From: CAVYGM01 sp963768025
GTDB taxonomy: Bacteria; Bacteroidota; Bacteroidia; Cytophagales; Spirosomataceae
Length of the DNA stretch: 64,000 bases
Direction of reading: 5' to 3'
Assembly: GCA_963768025.1 (NCBI GenBank)
Contig: CAVYGM010000004.1
Coordinates: forward strand, 248,001 to 312,000
Below, piece after piece: positions 8,687 to 17,170 of this stretch (position 1 is its first letter; every line of letters starts with the position of its first letter). The notes under the pieces are model-generated. The model did no database searches and was not told where the DNA came from. It was given only the letters and a program-made list of their open reading frames with translations. The position numbers and the translations under genes are program-made.

Positions 8687-9076
8687 TTATGATTCGGTGT
8701 TACTTTCTTCTGCTTCTACAAAATTTGCTTCGGTCGAAGCATCAGCAATCACAATGGTAATGTGATTGGAACGTTTGCGAATGCGGTGTGCCCGTCCTTG
8801 AGGAGCAGGGCGAAGGCGCTTCAGCATACGTCCTCCATCCACAAACATTGTCTTTACATAGAGATCAGCATCTTCAATTTTGGCATCCTCGTTTCCTTGC
8901 TGCCAATTGGCTACGGCTGAAAGCAGTACTTTATGCAGGATAGGTGAGGCCGCATTGGGCTGAAATTTTAGTAGGGCCAAAGCTTTGCTGACCTTTTGAC
9001 CGCGAATCATGTCGGCTACCAGCCGCATCTTACGAGGCGAGGTAGGTACATTCTTAAGTATTGCTTTTGCTTCCAT
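8687..9076 (-). CDS. rplV: 50S ribosomal protein L22
   Basis: 129 residues. The family core SPRKMRLVADMIRGQKVSKA and the beta-hairpin loop that reaches into the exit tunnel (MLKRLRPAPQGRAHRIRKRS) are visible. This loop is where macrolide-resistance changes occur in other species; here it looks ordinary. A short acidic tail (EANFVEAEESNTES) follows. Confidence 0.97.
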   Translation of the reverse strand: MEAKAILKNVPTSPRKMRLVADMIRGQKVSKALALLKFQPNAASPILHKVLLSAVANWQQGNEDAKIEDADLYVKTMFVDGGRMLKRLRPAPQGRAHRIRKRSNHITIVIADASTEANFVEAEESNTES

Positions 9077-9103
9077 GTTCTTTCAGTTTAGCGTACCAGG
9101 GCT

Positions 9104-9412
9104 TTACAGCAAAGGTTCGCAATCAACAAAGTTTATCGTCTTCCCCTTATCCTTTTTGGCAGTGTGACCGCGGAAGTTCCGGGTTGGTGCAAACTCGCCG
9201 AGCTTGTGCCCTACCATATTTTCAGTCACATACACAGGTATGAACTTATTGCCATTGTGAACGGCAAACGTGTGTCCGATAAAATCGGGAGAAATCATGG
9301 ACCGGCGTGACCAGGTCTTGATAACCGACTTGCGGGTTGCGTTATTCATCGCCTGGATTTTATTGTCCAAGCGATAATCTATATAAGGTCCTTTTTTTAA
9401 TGAACGTGCCAT
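9104..9412 (-). CDS. rpsS: 30S ribosomal protein S19
   Basis: 102 residues, about ten longer than E. coli S19 because of a C-terminal extension ending NFVDCEPLL. The start MARSLKKGPYIDYRL and the core KTWSRRSMISPDFIGHTFAV and NMVGHKLGEFAPTRNFRGH are standard. S19 sits in the head of the 30S subunit and contacts tRNA and the 50S subunit. It starts 9 bases after rplB ends. Confidence 0.97.
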   Translation of the reverse strand: MARSLKKGPYIDYRLDNKIQAMNNATRKSVIKTWSRRSMISPDFIGHTFAVHNGNKFIPVYVTENMVGHKLGEFAPTRNFRGHTAKKDKGKTINFVDCEPLL

Positions 9413-9421
9413 GTAGCTATC

Positions 9422-10246
9422 TTACTTTTTACGTCTGCTAATAATCAGTTTTTCAGAATGCTTCTTGCGGTTTCTGGTCTTCAACCCTTTGGCGAACTGG
9501 CCATTGCGTGAACGAGGCTGACCTCCTGACGCACGCCCTTCACCACCACCCATTGGGTGATCTACTGGGTTCATAGCTACACCTCTAACCCGTGGACGGC
9601 GTCCTAGCCAACGCTTCCGTCCGGCTTTACCGAGGTTCACGTTCATGTGGGTAGAGTTAGATACTGTTCCAACCGTAGCTACGCAAGCCGAAAGGATCAT
9701 GCGCATTTCGCTGGAAGGAAGCCTAAGTACAGCATACCGACCTTCCCGAGCTACTAACTGAGCGTAGGTACCGGCGCTACGGGCAAACTGACCTCCTTTA
9801 CCGGGAGTAAGCTCGATGTTGTGTACAATGGTACCAATGGGCATTGCACTCAGCGGAAGGGTATTACCTACCTCGGGAGGTACACTCGCTCCGGAAATAA
9901 TCTTCTGGCCTACGTTTAGGCCATTTGGAGCAAGGATATACCGCTTTTCTCCATCAGCATACTCAACCAATGCAATTCGGGCCGAACGATTGGGATCGTA
10001 TTCGATCGTCATGACAGTGGCCGTCTCTTCGAATCGATTTCTCTTGAAATCAATCACACGGTACATCCGCTTGTGACCACCACCGATATGACGCATGGTG
10101 CGACGACCCTTGCTATTTCGTCCACCGGATTTCTTGATCGATTCGATCAAGCTACGCTCAGGCTTGGATGCCGTGATCTCCGTGAAAGATGGAGCTATAC
10201 GGAAACGTTGTCCCGGACTTGTAGGTTTTAATTTTTTAACTGCCAT
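9422..10246 (-). CDS. rplB: 50S ribosomal protein L2
   Basis: 274 residues, normal for L2. L2 contacts the peptidyl-transferase region and the subunit interface. The RNA-binding segment (RNSKGRRTMRHIGGGHKRMY), the SH3-like barrel (ASVPPEVGNTLPLSAMPIGT) and the C-terminal VRGVAMNPVDHPMGGGEGR motif, with the conserved His needed for activity, are all present. Confidence 0.98.
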   Translation of the reverse strand: MAVKKLKPTSPGQRFRIAPSFTEITASKPERSLIESIKKSGGRNSKGRRTMRHIGGGHKRMYRVIDFKRNRFEETATVMTIEYDPNRSARIALVEYADGEKRYILAPNGLNVGQKIISGASVPPEVGNTLPLSAMPIGTIVHNIELTPGKGGQFARSAGTYAQLVAREGRYAVLRLPSSEMRMILSACVATVGTVSNSTHMNVNLGKAGRKRWLGRRPRVRGVAMNPVDHPMGGGEGRASGGQPRSRNGQFAKGLKTRNRKKHSEKLIISRRKK

Positions 10247-10289
10247 TGCTATATGCTCGTCAATGTTATTGAATCAGTCAGCTATCGAA

Positions 10290-10577
10290 TTATACTTCGC
10301 CGTAGATATCGATGATCTCTCCCTGGGCCACAGTAACGATTGCTTTCTTATACGTTGATGTTTTTCCGGAGATAAACTTGCCAGCCGAAATACGGGTTTT
10401 TGTTTTTCCAATGCAACGCATGGTATTTACGCTAGTCACCGTTACGCCGTACATTTTCTCAACAGCCTTCTTTATCTCAACCTTATTCGCATCTTTGGAT
10501 ACTTCAAAGGCGTACTTTCCAAGACCCCCCTGAGCGGTTATCTTTTCGGTTATGATCGGACGCTTAAGTACACTCAT
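10290..10577 (-). CDS. rplW: 50S ribosomal protein L23
   Basis: 95 residues. The segments VLKRPIITEKITAQGGLGKY and NKVEIKKAVEKMYGVTVTSV are typical. L23 sits at the tunnel exit and is the docking point for trigger factor and SRP. It lies 4 bases after rplD. Confidence 0.96.
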   Translation of the reverse strand: MSVLKRPIITEKITAQGGLGKYAFEVSKDANKVEIKKAVEKMYGVTVTSVNTMRCIGKTKTRISAGKFISGKTSTYKKAIVTVAQGEIIDIYGEV

Positions 10578-10581
10578 TTCT

Positions 10582-11211
10582 TTATTTGTTCAATAGGGTT
10601 TCCAGTATTGATAGTGCAGGCTCGCTAATCAAAAGACGGTCTGCATGCATAAGGTCATACGTATTTACCATATCAGCAGTAGCGATCTTGGTTTTTGGTA
10701 TGTTCCGGCCCGACAGGTATACATTCTTGTCGGCTTCGGCCAGGATCAAGAGGGTTTTCTTACCCGTCATTGAAAGAGCATCCAGTAAATTAAGGTAGGA
10801 TTTGGTCTTGGGAGCGTCAAACGTGAAAGTCTCTACGATAGAAACTGAATTCTCGCTTGCCTTAGCAGTCAATGCAGACTTACGGGCCAAATCTTTAACT
10901 TTCTTATTTACCTTAAAACCGTAGTCTCTTGGACGGGGACCAAAAATACGGCCACCTCCTACAAATACGGGGGATTTACGGCTACCTGCACGTGCACCAC
11001 CAGTTCCCTTTTGCCGCTTAAGCTTGCGCGTAGAATAGTTAACTTCCGCACGCTCCTTGGCTTTGTGAGTTCCCTGACGCTGATTGGCCAGGTATTGCTT
11101 TACATCCAGATAGATGGCATGCTCGTTAGGCTCTATGCCGAAGATATCATCCGAAAGTGTTACCTTCTTACCGGTATCTTCTCCTTTTATATTAATTACG
11201 GACAGTTCCAT
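10582..11211 (-). CDS. rplD: 50S ribosomal protein L4
   Basis: 209 residues. The internal loop (QKGTGGARAGSRKSPVFVGG) that lines the exit tunnel is present. In E. coli L4 represses the S10 operon; whether that holds here is unknown, and the operon leader is different. It is 5 bases downstream of rplC. Confidence 0.97.
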   Translation of the reverse strand: MELSVINIKGEDTGKKVTLSDDIFGIEPNEHAIYLDVKQYLANQRQGTHKAKERAEVNYSTRKLKRQKGTGGARAGSRKSPVFVGGGRIFGPRPRDYGFKVNKKVKDLARKSALTAKASENSVSIVETFTFDAPKTKSYLNLLDALSMTGKKTLLILAEADKNVYLSGRNIPKTKIATADMVNTYDLMHADRLLISEPALSILETLLNK

Positions 11212-11216
11212 CGGTT

Positions 11217-11837
11217 TTATTTCTCAATGATTACAAATGAATTCTTTGAACCGGGGATCGAGCCACTAACAACCAGAAGGTTTTGCTCGGGCATTACTTT
11301 CAGAATACGCAGGTTCTGAATCTTCACCCGGTTGTTACCCATACGTCCACCCATACGAATGCCCTTAAAGACACGTGATGGAAATGAACAGGCACCTATT
11401 GAACCCGGGTGACGGGCACGGTTATGCTGACCGTGGGTTTGACCACCCACTCCGCTAAATCCGTGGCGCTTTACAACTCCCTGGAAACCGCGTCCTTTGG
11501 CTTTACCGATCACATCCACGAACTCACCCTCGATGAAAATGTCCTGAATGGAAAGTGTTTTACCTAGTTCGTGCTCCTCTTCGAAGTACTTAAACTCAAC
11601 CAGCTTTTGCTTGGGAGTCGTGTTGGCGGCTTTGAAGTGACCCAGCATTGGCTTGGTGGTGCTTTTTTCTTTCTTCTCACCAAATGCAAGCTGAAGCGCT
11701 TTGTAGCCATCTTTTTCTTCGGATCTTACCTGCGTTACAACGCAGGGACCAGCTTGAATTACCGTACATGCCAGAGCCTGCCCGTCAGCATTGTACAAAC
11801 TGGTCATTCCGATCTTTTTTCCTATTAAACCAGACAT
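11217..11837 (-). CDS. rplC: 50S ribosomal protein L3, first gene after an operon break
   Basis: 206 residues. The family signature GKAKGRGFQGVVKRHGFSGV and GGQTHGQHNRARHPGSIGAC is complete. L3 is one of the two proteins that start 50S assembly. It is preceded by a 299-base non-coding gap holding a terminator for the upstream rpsJ and a promoter-like element 52 bases before the start codon. It is therefore probably the first gene of the long S10-spc transcript. Confidence 0.97.
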   Translation of the reverse strand: MSGLIGKKIGMTSLYNADGQALACTVIQAGPCVVTQVRSEEKDGYKALQLAFGEKKEKSTTKPMLGHFKAANTTPKQKLVEFKYFEEEHELGKTLSIQDIFIEGEFVDVIGKAKGRGFQGVVKRHGFSGVGGQTHGQHNRARHPGSIGACSFPSRVFKGIRMGGRMGNNRVKIQNLRILKVMPEQNLLVVSGSIPGSKNSFVIIEK

Positions 11838-11888
11838 CTTTTATTGTTTTAATAAAGCAGGATTAAACCTATTTTTTGAAACGGACTG

Positions 11889-11896
11889 CAAAGTTA
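11889..11896 (-). promoter_or_regulatory. Probable promoter for the rplC-to-rpmJ operon (-7 element)
   Basis: Reverse-strand TAACTTTG is a perfect TAnnTTTG match, placed 52 bases before the rplC start codon and about 55 bases downstream of the rpsJ terminator. The expected -33 TTG is only TTAG-like, so the -33 half is weak. Position after a terminator and before a long gene run makes a real promoter likely. Confidence 0.5.
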
Positions 11897-11950
11897 GTGA
11901 AATCATTCTGACTATCCTAAGCCCTTTCCGTTATTATTTTTCTGATTATC

Positions 11951-11984
11951 AACAAAAAAAGTCAGATGTGGGTACATCTGACTT
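11951..11984 (-). terminator. Rho-independent terminator between rpsJ and rplC
   Basis: On the reverse strand an 11-base perfect stem (AAGTCAGATGT with ACATCTGACTT, four-base loop ACCC) runs directly into TTTTTTTGTT. Stem arms lie at 11959-11969 and 11974-11984 and the U tract at 11951-11960. This would end transcripts coming from fusA/rpsJ before rplC, or act as an attenuator. The arms and tract are read directly from the sequence. Confidence 0.8.
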
Positions 11985-12095
11985 CAATCATTGCCGTGAA
12001 TCTATTCTCAGAGCAGACCATGCTCTTTCCGGCAAGAAGAACTCAGATGTGGTTTCCGGATTACCGGACCTTCACCCGACCAATATGTGATCAGA

Positions 12096-12133
12096 ACAGG
12101 AAGATAAATTATCGGGGACTTCCTGTCTTTTTT
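12096..12133 (+). terminator. Terminator-like hairpin facing the rpsJ 3' end
   Basis: Arms ACAGGAAG (12096-12103) and CTTCCTGT (12119-12126) with a 15-base loop are followed on the plus strand by CTTTTTT. No plus-strand gene lies upstream, so either a short non-coding plus-strand transcript exists in the 11838-12136 gap or the fold serves the minus-strand mRNA as a 3' structure of rpsJ. A smaller hairpin, TCCGGATTACCGGA, sits nearby. Function is uncertain. Confidence 0.35.
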
Positions 12134-12136
12134 AAT

Positions 12137-12442
12137 TTACACCTTAATCTCAACGTCTACTCCGCTGGGCAATTCCAGCTTCATGAGGGCGTCAACGGTT
12201 TTGGCACTTGTTGAGAAAATATCTACCAACCGCTTGTACGTGCAAAGCTGGAACTGCTCCCGGGCTTTCTTGTTTACGTGGGGTGAACGAAGAACGGTAA
12301 AGATCTCCTTCTCGGTAGGCAAAGGGATAGGTCCACTTACTACGGCTCCCGTTGCTTTCACGGCCTTTACGATTTTCTCGGCCGACTTATCCACCAGGTT
12401 ATGGTCGAAAGATTTGAGTTTAATGCGAATTTTTTGATTCAT
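12137..12442 (-). CDS. rpsJ: 30S ribosomal protein S10
   Basis: 101 residues. MNQKIRIKLKSFDHNLVDKS at the start and the loop VVSGPIPLPTEKEIFTVLRS are diagnostic. S10 is part of the 30S head and, with NusB, takes part in antitermination in other bacteria. Here it is isolated: a hairpin separates it from fusA upstream and a terminator separates it from rplC downstream. Confidence 0.97.
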   Translation of the reverse strand: MNQKIRIKLKSFDHNLVDKSAEKIVKAVKATGAVVSGPIPLPTEKEIFTVLRSPHVNKKAREQFQLCTYKRLVDIFSTSAKTVDALMKLELPSGVDVEIKV

Positions 12443-12540
12443 TGCTTTTTTACTAGAATTGGTTCATGAAAAAGGCCTGTTCCCGACAAGCTACCATTAG
12501 CGAAAGAACCATTTGCTTCACTAATGCGATTTTTATTTAC

Positions 12541-12574
12541 TAGAAACAGCAGGAGTATTGTCCTGCTGTTTCTA
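12541..12574 (-). terminator. Hairpin just after fusA, possible terminator
   Basis: A 14-base perfect stem (arms TAGAAACAGCAGGA at 12541-12554 and TCCTGCTGTTTCTA at 12561-12574, six-base loop) begins 9 bases past the fusA stop. On the minus strand it is followed by GTAAATAAAAATC rather than a U run, so termination may be partial. It could also protect the 3' end of the fusA mRNA. Confidence 0.5.
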
Positions 12575-12582
12575 TTGTATTT

Positions 12583-14703
12583 TTAGGCGTTAACCGCTCC
12601 CTTTGCTTTTGTGATCACAGCCTCAGCTAAGTTTTGGGGGATGATCTCATAGTGAGAGAACGTTAAGCTGGCCGTGGCACGTCCTGAGGTAATCGTGCGT
12701 AGATCGGTAACGTATCCAAAAAGTTCGGAAAGAGGTACGTCTGCCTTGATCACCTGTGAACCTGCCTTCGTGTCCATTCCTTTCATGAGTCCGCGGCGAC
12801 GGTTAAGGTCACCCGTGATGGGGCCCGTATACTCTTCTGGTGATACCACTTCTACCGACATGATGGGCTCTAATATTTTGGCACCTGCATGACGAGCAGA
12901 CTCCTTAAAGCCAATCCGAGCGGCCATCTCAAAAGAGAAGGAATCCGAATCTACATCGTGGAATGACCCGTGGTAAAGACGAACTTTCATGGAATCCAGT
13001 GGGTAGCCTGCCAACGGACCATTCTTCATCGCTTCGTCGAAGCCTTTCTGAATAGATGGGATAAATTCGCGGGGAATTACACCACCTACGATGGCGTTGA
13101 CAAACTGTAGTCCGTGATTTTTCTCCTTGCCTTCTTCGTGATCATCGCGTGGTCCGATTTCGAAAGCGATATCGGCAAACTTACCACGTCCACCCGTTTG
13201 CTTCTTGTATACTTCGCGGTGGTCGAAATTCTTAGTCAAGGCTTCCTTGTACGCTACCTGAGGAGCACCCTGATTTACTTCTACCTTGAACTCACGACGC
13301 ATGCGGTCGATGATGATTTCGAGGTGAAGCTCTCCCATCCCGCGGATAATGGTTTGTCCGGTTTCTTCGTCCGTATTTACCTGCAAGGTTGGATCTTCTT
13401 CGATCAACTTCGCAATGGCATTACCGAACTTGTCCTGGTCGGCCGTTTTCTTAGGCTCGATGGCATATCCGATAACGGGCTCGGGGAATACCATGGATTC
13501 AAGAACGATCGGGTTCTTTTCGTCCGACAGGGTATCACCGGTTTTAATATCTTTAAATCCAACCACAGCTCCGATGTCACCCGCTTCCAGGCGGTCAATC
13601 TGATTCTGCTTGTTGGCGTGCATCTGGAAAATACGGGAGATACGCTCTTTATTTCCTGAACGATTGTTCAGAACGTAAGAACCAGACTCCAGGGTACCTG
13701 AGTACGACCGAATAAAGCACAAACGACCTACGTAGGGGTCAGTAGCAATTTTGAACGCCAGGGCGCAGAAAGGATCAGTACCTACGGGCTGCCGTGTTAC
13801 GGGCTGCTCGGTGCGGGGATCCGTACCGGTAATGGTACCACGATCCTGGGGTGAAGGCAGAATTGCCATCACATAATCCAGCATGGTTTGCACACCTTTA
13901 TTTTTGAAAGAAGAGCCGCACAGCATGGGTACAATCTTCATGCTGATGGTAGCTGCGCGAAGTGCTGCAAGGATTTCATCTTCCGAAATCGAAGCAGGAT
14001 CTTCAAAGTACTTCTCCATCAGGGTATCGTCGAATTCGGCTACGGCTTCGAGCAATTTCTCGCGCCACTCGGTAGCTTCTTCCAGCATATCGTCAGGAAT
14101 AGGTACCTCACGGAAGGTCATTCCTTTGTCGTCTTCGTTCCACTCAATACCCCGGAAATTTACCAGATCCACCACTCCGCGGAAGTTCTCTTCGGCACCG
14201 ATGGGCAATTGAAGGGGCACAGCGTAGCTGCCGAGCATTTCTTTTACCTGAGCGCAAACCTGCAAAAAGTCAGCACCGGAACGGTCCATCTTATTTACAA
14301 ATCCGATACGAGCTACATTATAGTTATTAGCCAGACGCCAGTTGGTTTCTGACTGAGGCTCTACGCCATCCACGGCGCTGAACAGGAACACTAGTCCGTC
14401 CAATACGCGGAGGGAGCGGTTTACCTCAACCGTAAAGTCTACGTGGCCGGGAGTGTCAATGATATTTATGTGGTACTTTTCATCACGGTACATCCAGTCT
14501 ACCGTGGTAGCAGCGGACGTAATGGTAATTCCACGCTCCTGCTCTTGCTCCATCCAGTCCATGGTAGCGGCACCGTCGTGTACTTCCCCGATTTTGTGGC
14601 TAACCCCGGCGTAATAAAGAATACGCTCGGTGGTGGTTGTCTTACCGGCGTCAATGTGAGCGGCAATACCAATATTTCTTGTAAGTCTTAGATCACGTGC
14701 CAT
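12583..14703 (-). CDS. fusA: Elongation factor G
   Basis: 706 residues, full length. EF-G is the GTPase that drives ribosomal translocation. The G1 motif AAHIDAGKTTTTERIL, G3 DTPGHVDF and G4 NKMD are intact, followed by domains II-V ending in a KAKGAVNA tail. In most relatives rpsL and rpsG precede fusA; here the 610 bases upstream hold a promoter and no coding gene. A promoter match lies about 110 bases upstream of the start codon. Confidence 0.98.
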   Translation of the reverse strand: MARDLRLTRNIGIAAHIDAGKTTTTERILYYAGVSHKIGEVHDGAATMDWMEQEQERGITITSAATTVDWMYRDEKYHINIIDTPGHVDFTVEVNRSLRVLDGLVFLFSAVDGVEPQSETNWRLANNYNVARIGFVNKMDRSGADFLQVCAQVKEMLGSYAVPLQLPIGAEENFRGVVDLVNFRGIEWNEDDKGMTFREVPIPDDMLEEATEWREKLLEAVAEFDDTLMEKYFEDPASISEDEILAALRAATISMKIVPMLCGSSFKNKGVQTMLDYVMAILPSPQDRGTITGTDPRTEQPVTRQPVGTDPFCALAFKIATDPYVGRLCFIRSYSGTLESGSYVLNNRSGNKERISRIFQMHANKQNQIDRLEAGDIGAVVGFKDIKTGDTLSDEKNPIVLESMVFPEPVIGYAIEPKKTADQDKFGNAIAKLIEEDPTLQVNTDEETGQTIIRGMGELHLEIIIDRMRREFKVEVNQGAPQVAYKEALTKNFDHREVYKKQTGGRGKFADIAFEIGPRDDHEEGKEKNHGLQFVNAIVGGVIPREFIPSIQKGFDEAMKNGPLAGYPLDSMKVRLYHGSFHDVDSDSFSFEMAARIGFKESARHAGAKILEPIMSVEVVSPEEYTGPITGDLNRRRGLMKGMDTKAGSQVIKADVPLSELFGYVTDLRTITSGRATASLTFSHYEIIPQNLAEAVITKAKGAVNA

Positions 14704-14812
14704 GATGGATGGTGAATTTTATTTGTAAGTCTGTTGCTAAATGTACTTTTCTTATCCGATTGAGAACCTGAGCTTTGCCTCGTTCACACACTCCTTCCCA
14801 AAAATCAGACCG

Positions 14813-14843
14813 CAAAATTAAGGCATTTTTTTTCTAATTCCAA
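14813..14843 (-). promoter_or_regulatory. fusA promoter (Bacteroidota -33/-7 type)
   Basis: On the minus strand TTG (14841-14843) is followed after 20 bases by TAATTTTG (14813-14820), matching the TTG-N19-21-TAnnTTTG arrangement used by the Bacteroidota primary sigma factor. It lies 110 bases before the fusA start codon. Both elements and their spacing fit, so this is one of the better promoter calls in the window. Confidence 0.65.
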
Positions 14844-15313
14844 TAGTCTGTGTTTTAATATTTTGAAAATACTTCAATGCCCCCTTTCTGTTTCGACTCA
14901 TACCAACAAAAAAATTTTGCTATCCCCTCATCCGCTTCACAAATTCTTACCTCACATGCTGTATTTCCATAGTGTGCCCTTGACTCCGGTTGCACATATG
15001 GAGCCCTATCTGGAAGAAGTATGGTGGACGGCCTAATTAAACTGCCGCGACTCTTTCAACTCGTTGTTTGGTCAAAGGTCAACGACTACTTGTGCCTCCC
15101 CCCAGAGAATAAGATTGCTACGGAAAAAGCGCTACCCCTTTCCGTAGCAATATGGGAGATATAAAATAGAGATGGAAGGGAATTGGTGTAATCATTCTCC
15201 CTCAGAAGTTCATTGAATGGTTGTCAGGAGCTGTACTAGCCAACCTTTATCCTACCTGATTTGGGATCAATTGACTATCCAAAGCGCGTAATAGTTTTCA
15301 ATAACTCTTATTT
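14844..15313. other. Non-coding stretch with a strong hairpin and a possible gene remnant
   Basis: No full gene is seen. A 26-codon plus-strand frame at 14956-15036 (MLYFHSVPLTPVAHMEPYLE and six more residues) loosely resembles the first strand of AraC-type sensor domains, but nothing downstream continues it. A 13-base perfect hairpin lies at 15114-15126 / 15139-15151 (ATTGCTACGGAAA with TTTCCGTAGCAAT), 163 bases past the GNAT stop and without a good U tract. The region may be a degraded accessory insertion. Confidence 0.4.
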
Positions 15314-16054
15314 TCAAAAATATGCGTCCGCCATACTTTGATCTGTAAGGAGCACACTTTGTAGACGAAATGCCATGTCTTTAATTTCATTCTTTTTGGC
15401 AAGCAGGCTTTGGGCATATTCAGTATCCCCAAGCCTCATCTCAATCTCTGCCTGTACCATTGCCAATAATCTCGAGGCGTAGTATATCTGTTTACTGAGC
15501 TCCTCGATTCTGTTCTGTGGAATTTCTTCAGTACCATTGGCACATCCGGTATGATGAGCCAAATTTGCTCGCTCGTCCGGGTTCAAAAACAAGTTGTGAT
15601 AGAGAATGAAGTCTCTGCTCCCCTCACCTGCTGTGTTCACAAAACCCAATTTTTGAATGATTGCCTTGGCCGCCCTATTGCTATAATGATTATAGGTTTG
15701 ATTACAGCTGATTCGTTGGAAGTATCTGTCCTGAAATAGGTGAGGCAGAATCGTATCGGCCAGTGCCCGTGACATATGCCCTTTACTTCGGTAGGCAGGC
15801 AGCATATAAAAGTAAAGATTGTGCAATTGGTCCAGAACTGCCCCTATGAAGGCACCTTCGTTGCTCTTGATAAAATAAAAAGTAAATGGCCCATCACTGC
15901 CTTCAGCAATAGAATCATTCTTTTTGATCTCTTTGAGCCAAACTTTCGAAAAAACCACATTTTCCGAGAGCGCTTTTGAGACAAATAAGTCTTCATGAGT
16001 CTTGTTTTCCAGCCTAAACAACAGGGTTTTGATCGTTTGGTTAACTTTAATCAT
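15314..16054 (-). CDS. GNAT-like acetyltransferase domain protein
   Basis: The ATG at 16052-16054 gives 246 residues beginning MIKVNQTIKTLLFRLE; a further 22 residues are possible from 16120 but look like translated leader. Residues 60-150 resemble a GNAT fold: FTFYFIKSNEGAFIGAVLDQ, then YFYMLPAYRSKGHMSRALAD, where RSKGHM fits the acetyl-CoA-binding R/QxxGxG/A loop, and later NRAAKAIIQKLGF, a common GNAT C-terminal motif. The last 80 residues are helical and unlike standard GNATs (IEELSKQIYYASRLLAMVQA). Substrate unknown. The gene stands alone in sparse DNA. Confidence 0.6.
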   Translation of the reverse strand: MIKVNQTIKTLLFRLENKTHEDLFVSKALSENVVFSKVWLKEIKKNDSIAEGSDGPFTFYFIKSNEGAFIGAVLDQLHNLYFYMLPAYRSKGHMSRALADTILPHLFQDRYFQRISCNQTYNHYSNRAAKAIIQKLGFVNTAGEGSRDFILYHNLFLNPDERANLAHHTGCANGTEEIPQNRIEELSKQIYYASRLLAMVQAEIEMRLGDTEYAQSLLAKKNEIKDMAFRLQSVLLTDQSMADAYF

Positions 16055-16791
16055 GATTGAAAAGGGTATTAAACAAATGTTACTGTTGTTCACAAAAATC
16101 AATGGTTTTGACCTCACCATAAATGCAATCTATAACGATATGATCTGACAGTTTACCTAAAAATTACCTGTCGATATGCTTTTGTAAGTGATGATGTGGT
16201 TCCTAAACACTAAAAAAACTTACCTAGGCACAGGCCTGAGACGAAGCCAGTCCTGCACTATAAATTGAAGTATAGCTATAAACGATATAGCTTTCGTATT
16301 GTAGCGTGTGAAATAAAGGCTGATTAGCGACCTGAATCGGTGGTAGTGCATTGAGAATGTTAAATTAAAAATAAATCAATATAATTGCAAGCACTGGAAT
16401 GAAAATAGTTACATTTATTTATTATTTTTGTAGCTATTTCAATTAGCTTACGAATTGGCAAGTGTAGTATACTTGACTGGCTTGGGGTGATAGTGTATAT
16501 CGGTTCACCTCAGTGTCACAGCATTGAGCTTTCTTGAAAAGCAGAATTTTGATTTTTTTAAGATTTCAGGAAAATTTGTAGTTCCTCCTCCAATTTGCCC
16601 AAGGCATTGGAGGCTGGATCGTCATTTATGCCTGGGTTTCTGATCGAGTTTTTGACCGTTGGCATCACGATCTGCCGACAGGAACGCGAGCCCATTGAGG
16701 CCTACCTAAGAGAAAATGACAAGTTACTTGGTGTGTAATTGTATAACATTCAGTATCTTTTGCGGGTTTTAACTTTCTAAGTACATGCGCT
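16055..16791. other. AT-rich non-coding stretch before an orphan small gene
   Basis: No convincing gene is present. A TATTTTTG element (16423-16430, plus strand) fits the -7 consensus but lacks a -33 partner and is far from any gene. An imperfect inverted repeat, CAAGTGTA / TATACTTG, lies near 16460-16477. A 36-codon frame at 16628-16738 (starting MPGFLIEFLTVGITICRQER) was noticed but has no recognisable family. The stretch looks like degenerated accessory DNA. Confidence 0.35.
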
Positions 16792-17040
16792 ATGAAGTTC
16801 ATTCAGAGTGCCTTTAAACTAAAAGGCATCAATCCCCCCGTAGAACGATCCAAGGTCGTCAGAATTGAAGAAGAACCGGCTAATCCGTCACACCCCGAGT
16901 TGTGGATTCTGTTCTTCTACGGATTCAATGATGATGAAAACGAAAAAATCGTAAGAACCTGGTTTTACAACTCTGAACAGATGCAAAAAATTGAACTACA
17001 AATTTTGCAGGAAATGTACCCATCCATTAAGATCCGATAA
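16792..17040 (+). CDS. Hypothetical small protein
   Basis: 82 residues starting MKFIQSAFKLKGINPPVERS. It has no signal peptide or membrane segment. The central part is acidic (RIEEEPANPSHPELW), with an aromatic-rich strand-like segment (ELWILFFYGFNDDENEKIVR) and a helical C-terminus (QMQKIELQILQEMYPSIKIR). I do not recognise the family. It is not in an operon; a convergent gene's terminator lies 68 bases downstream. Confidence 0.55.
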   Translation: MKFIQSAFKLKGINPPVERSKVVRIEEEPANPSHPELWILFFYGFNDDENEKIVRTWFYNSEQMQKIELQILQEMYPSIKIR

Positions 17041-17100
17041 AGGCGTCGTTGGAAGTGAGCTTTTTTCTGGTGACTTGTTGCTTTCAGGAACCACTCTATT

Positions 17101-17139
17101 TCAAAAAAACAAGGGCGACTTTTTCGGGTCGCCCTTGTT
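17101..17139 (-). terminator. Rho-independent terminator of the 17.2-17.6 kb gene
   Basis: A 12-base perfect stem (AACAAGGGCGAC at 17108-17119, GTCGCCCTTGTT at 17128-17139) is followed on the minus strand by TTTTTT. It lies 32 bases past the stop of the minus-strand gene at 17171. The plus-strand side has no U tract, so it acts mainly for the minus strand. Confidence 0.8.
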
Positions 17140-17170
17140 GTGTGCAGTGCACTATACTTCCTAAAAGCGA

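Noticed and set aside
14956..15036. 26-codon frame resembling the start of an AraC-type protein
   Set aside because: Too short and without downstream continuation; kept only as a possible remnant in the gap entry.
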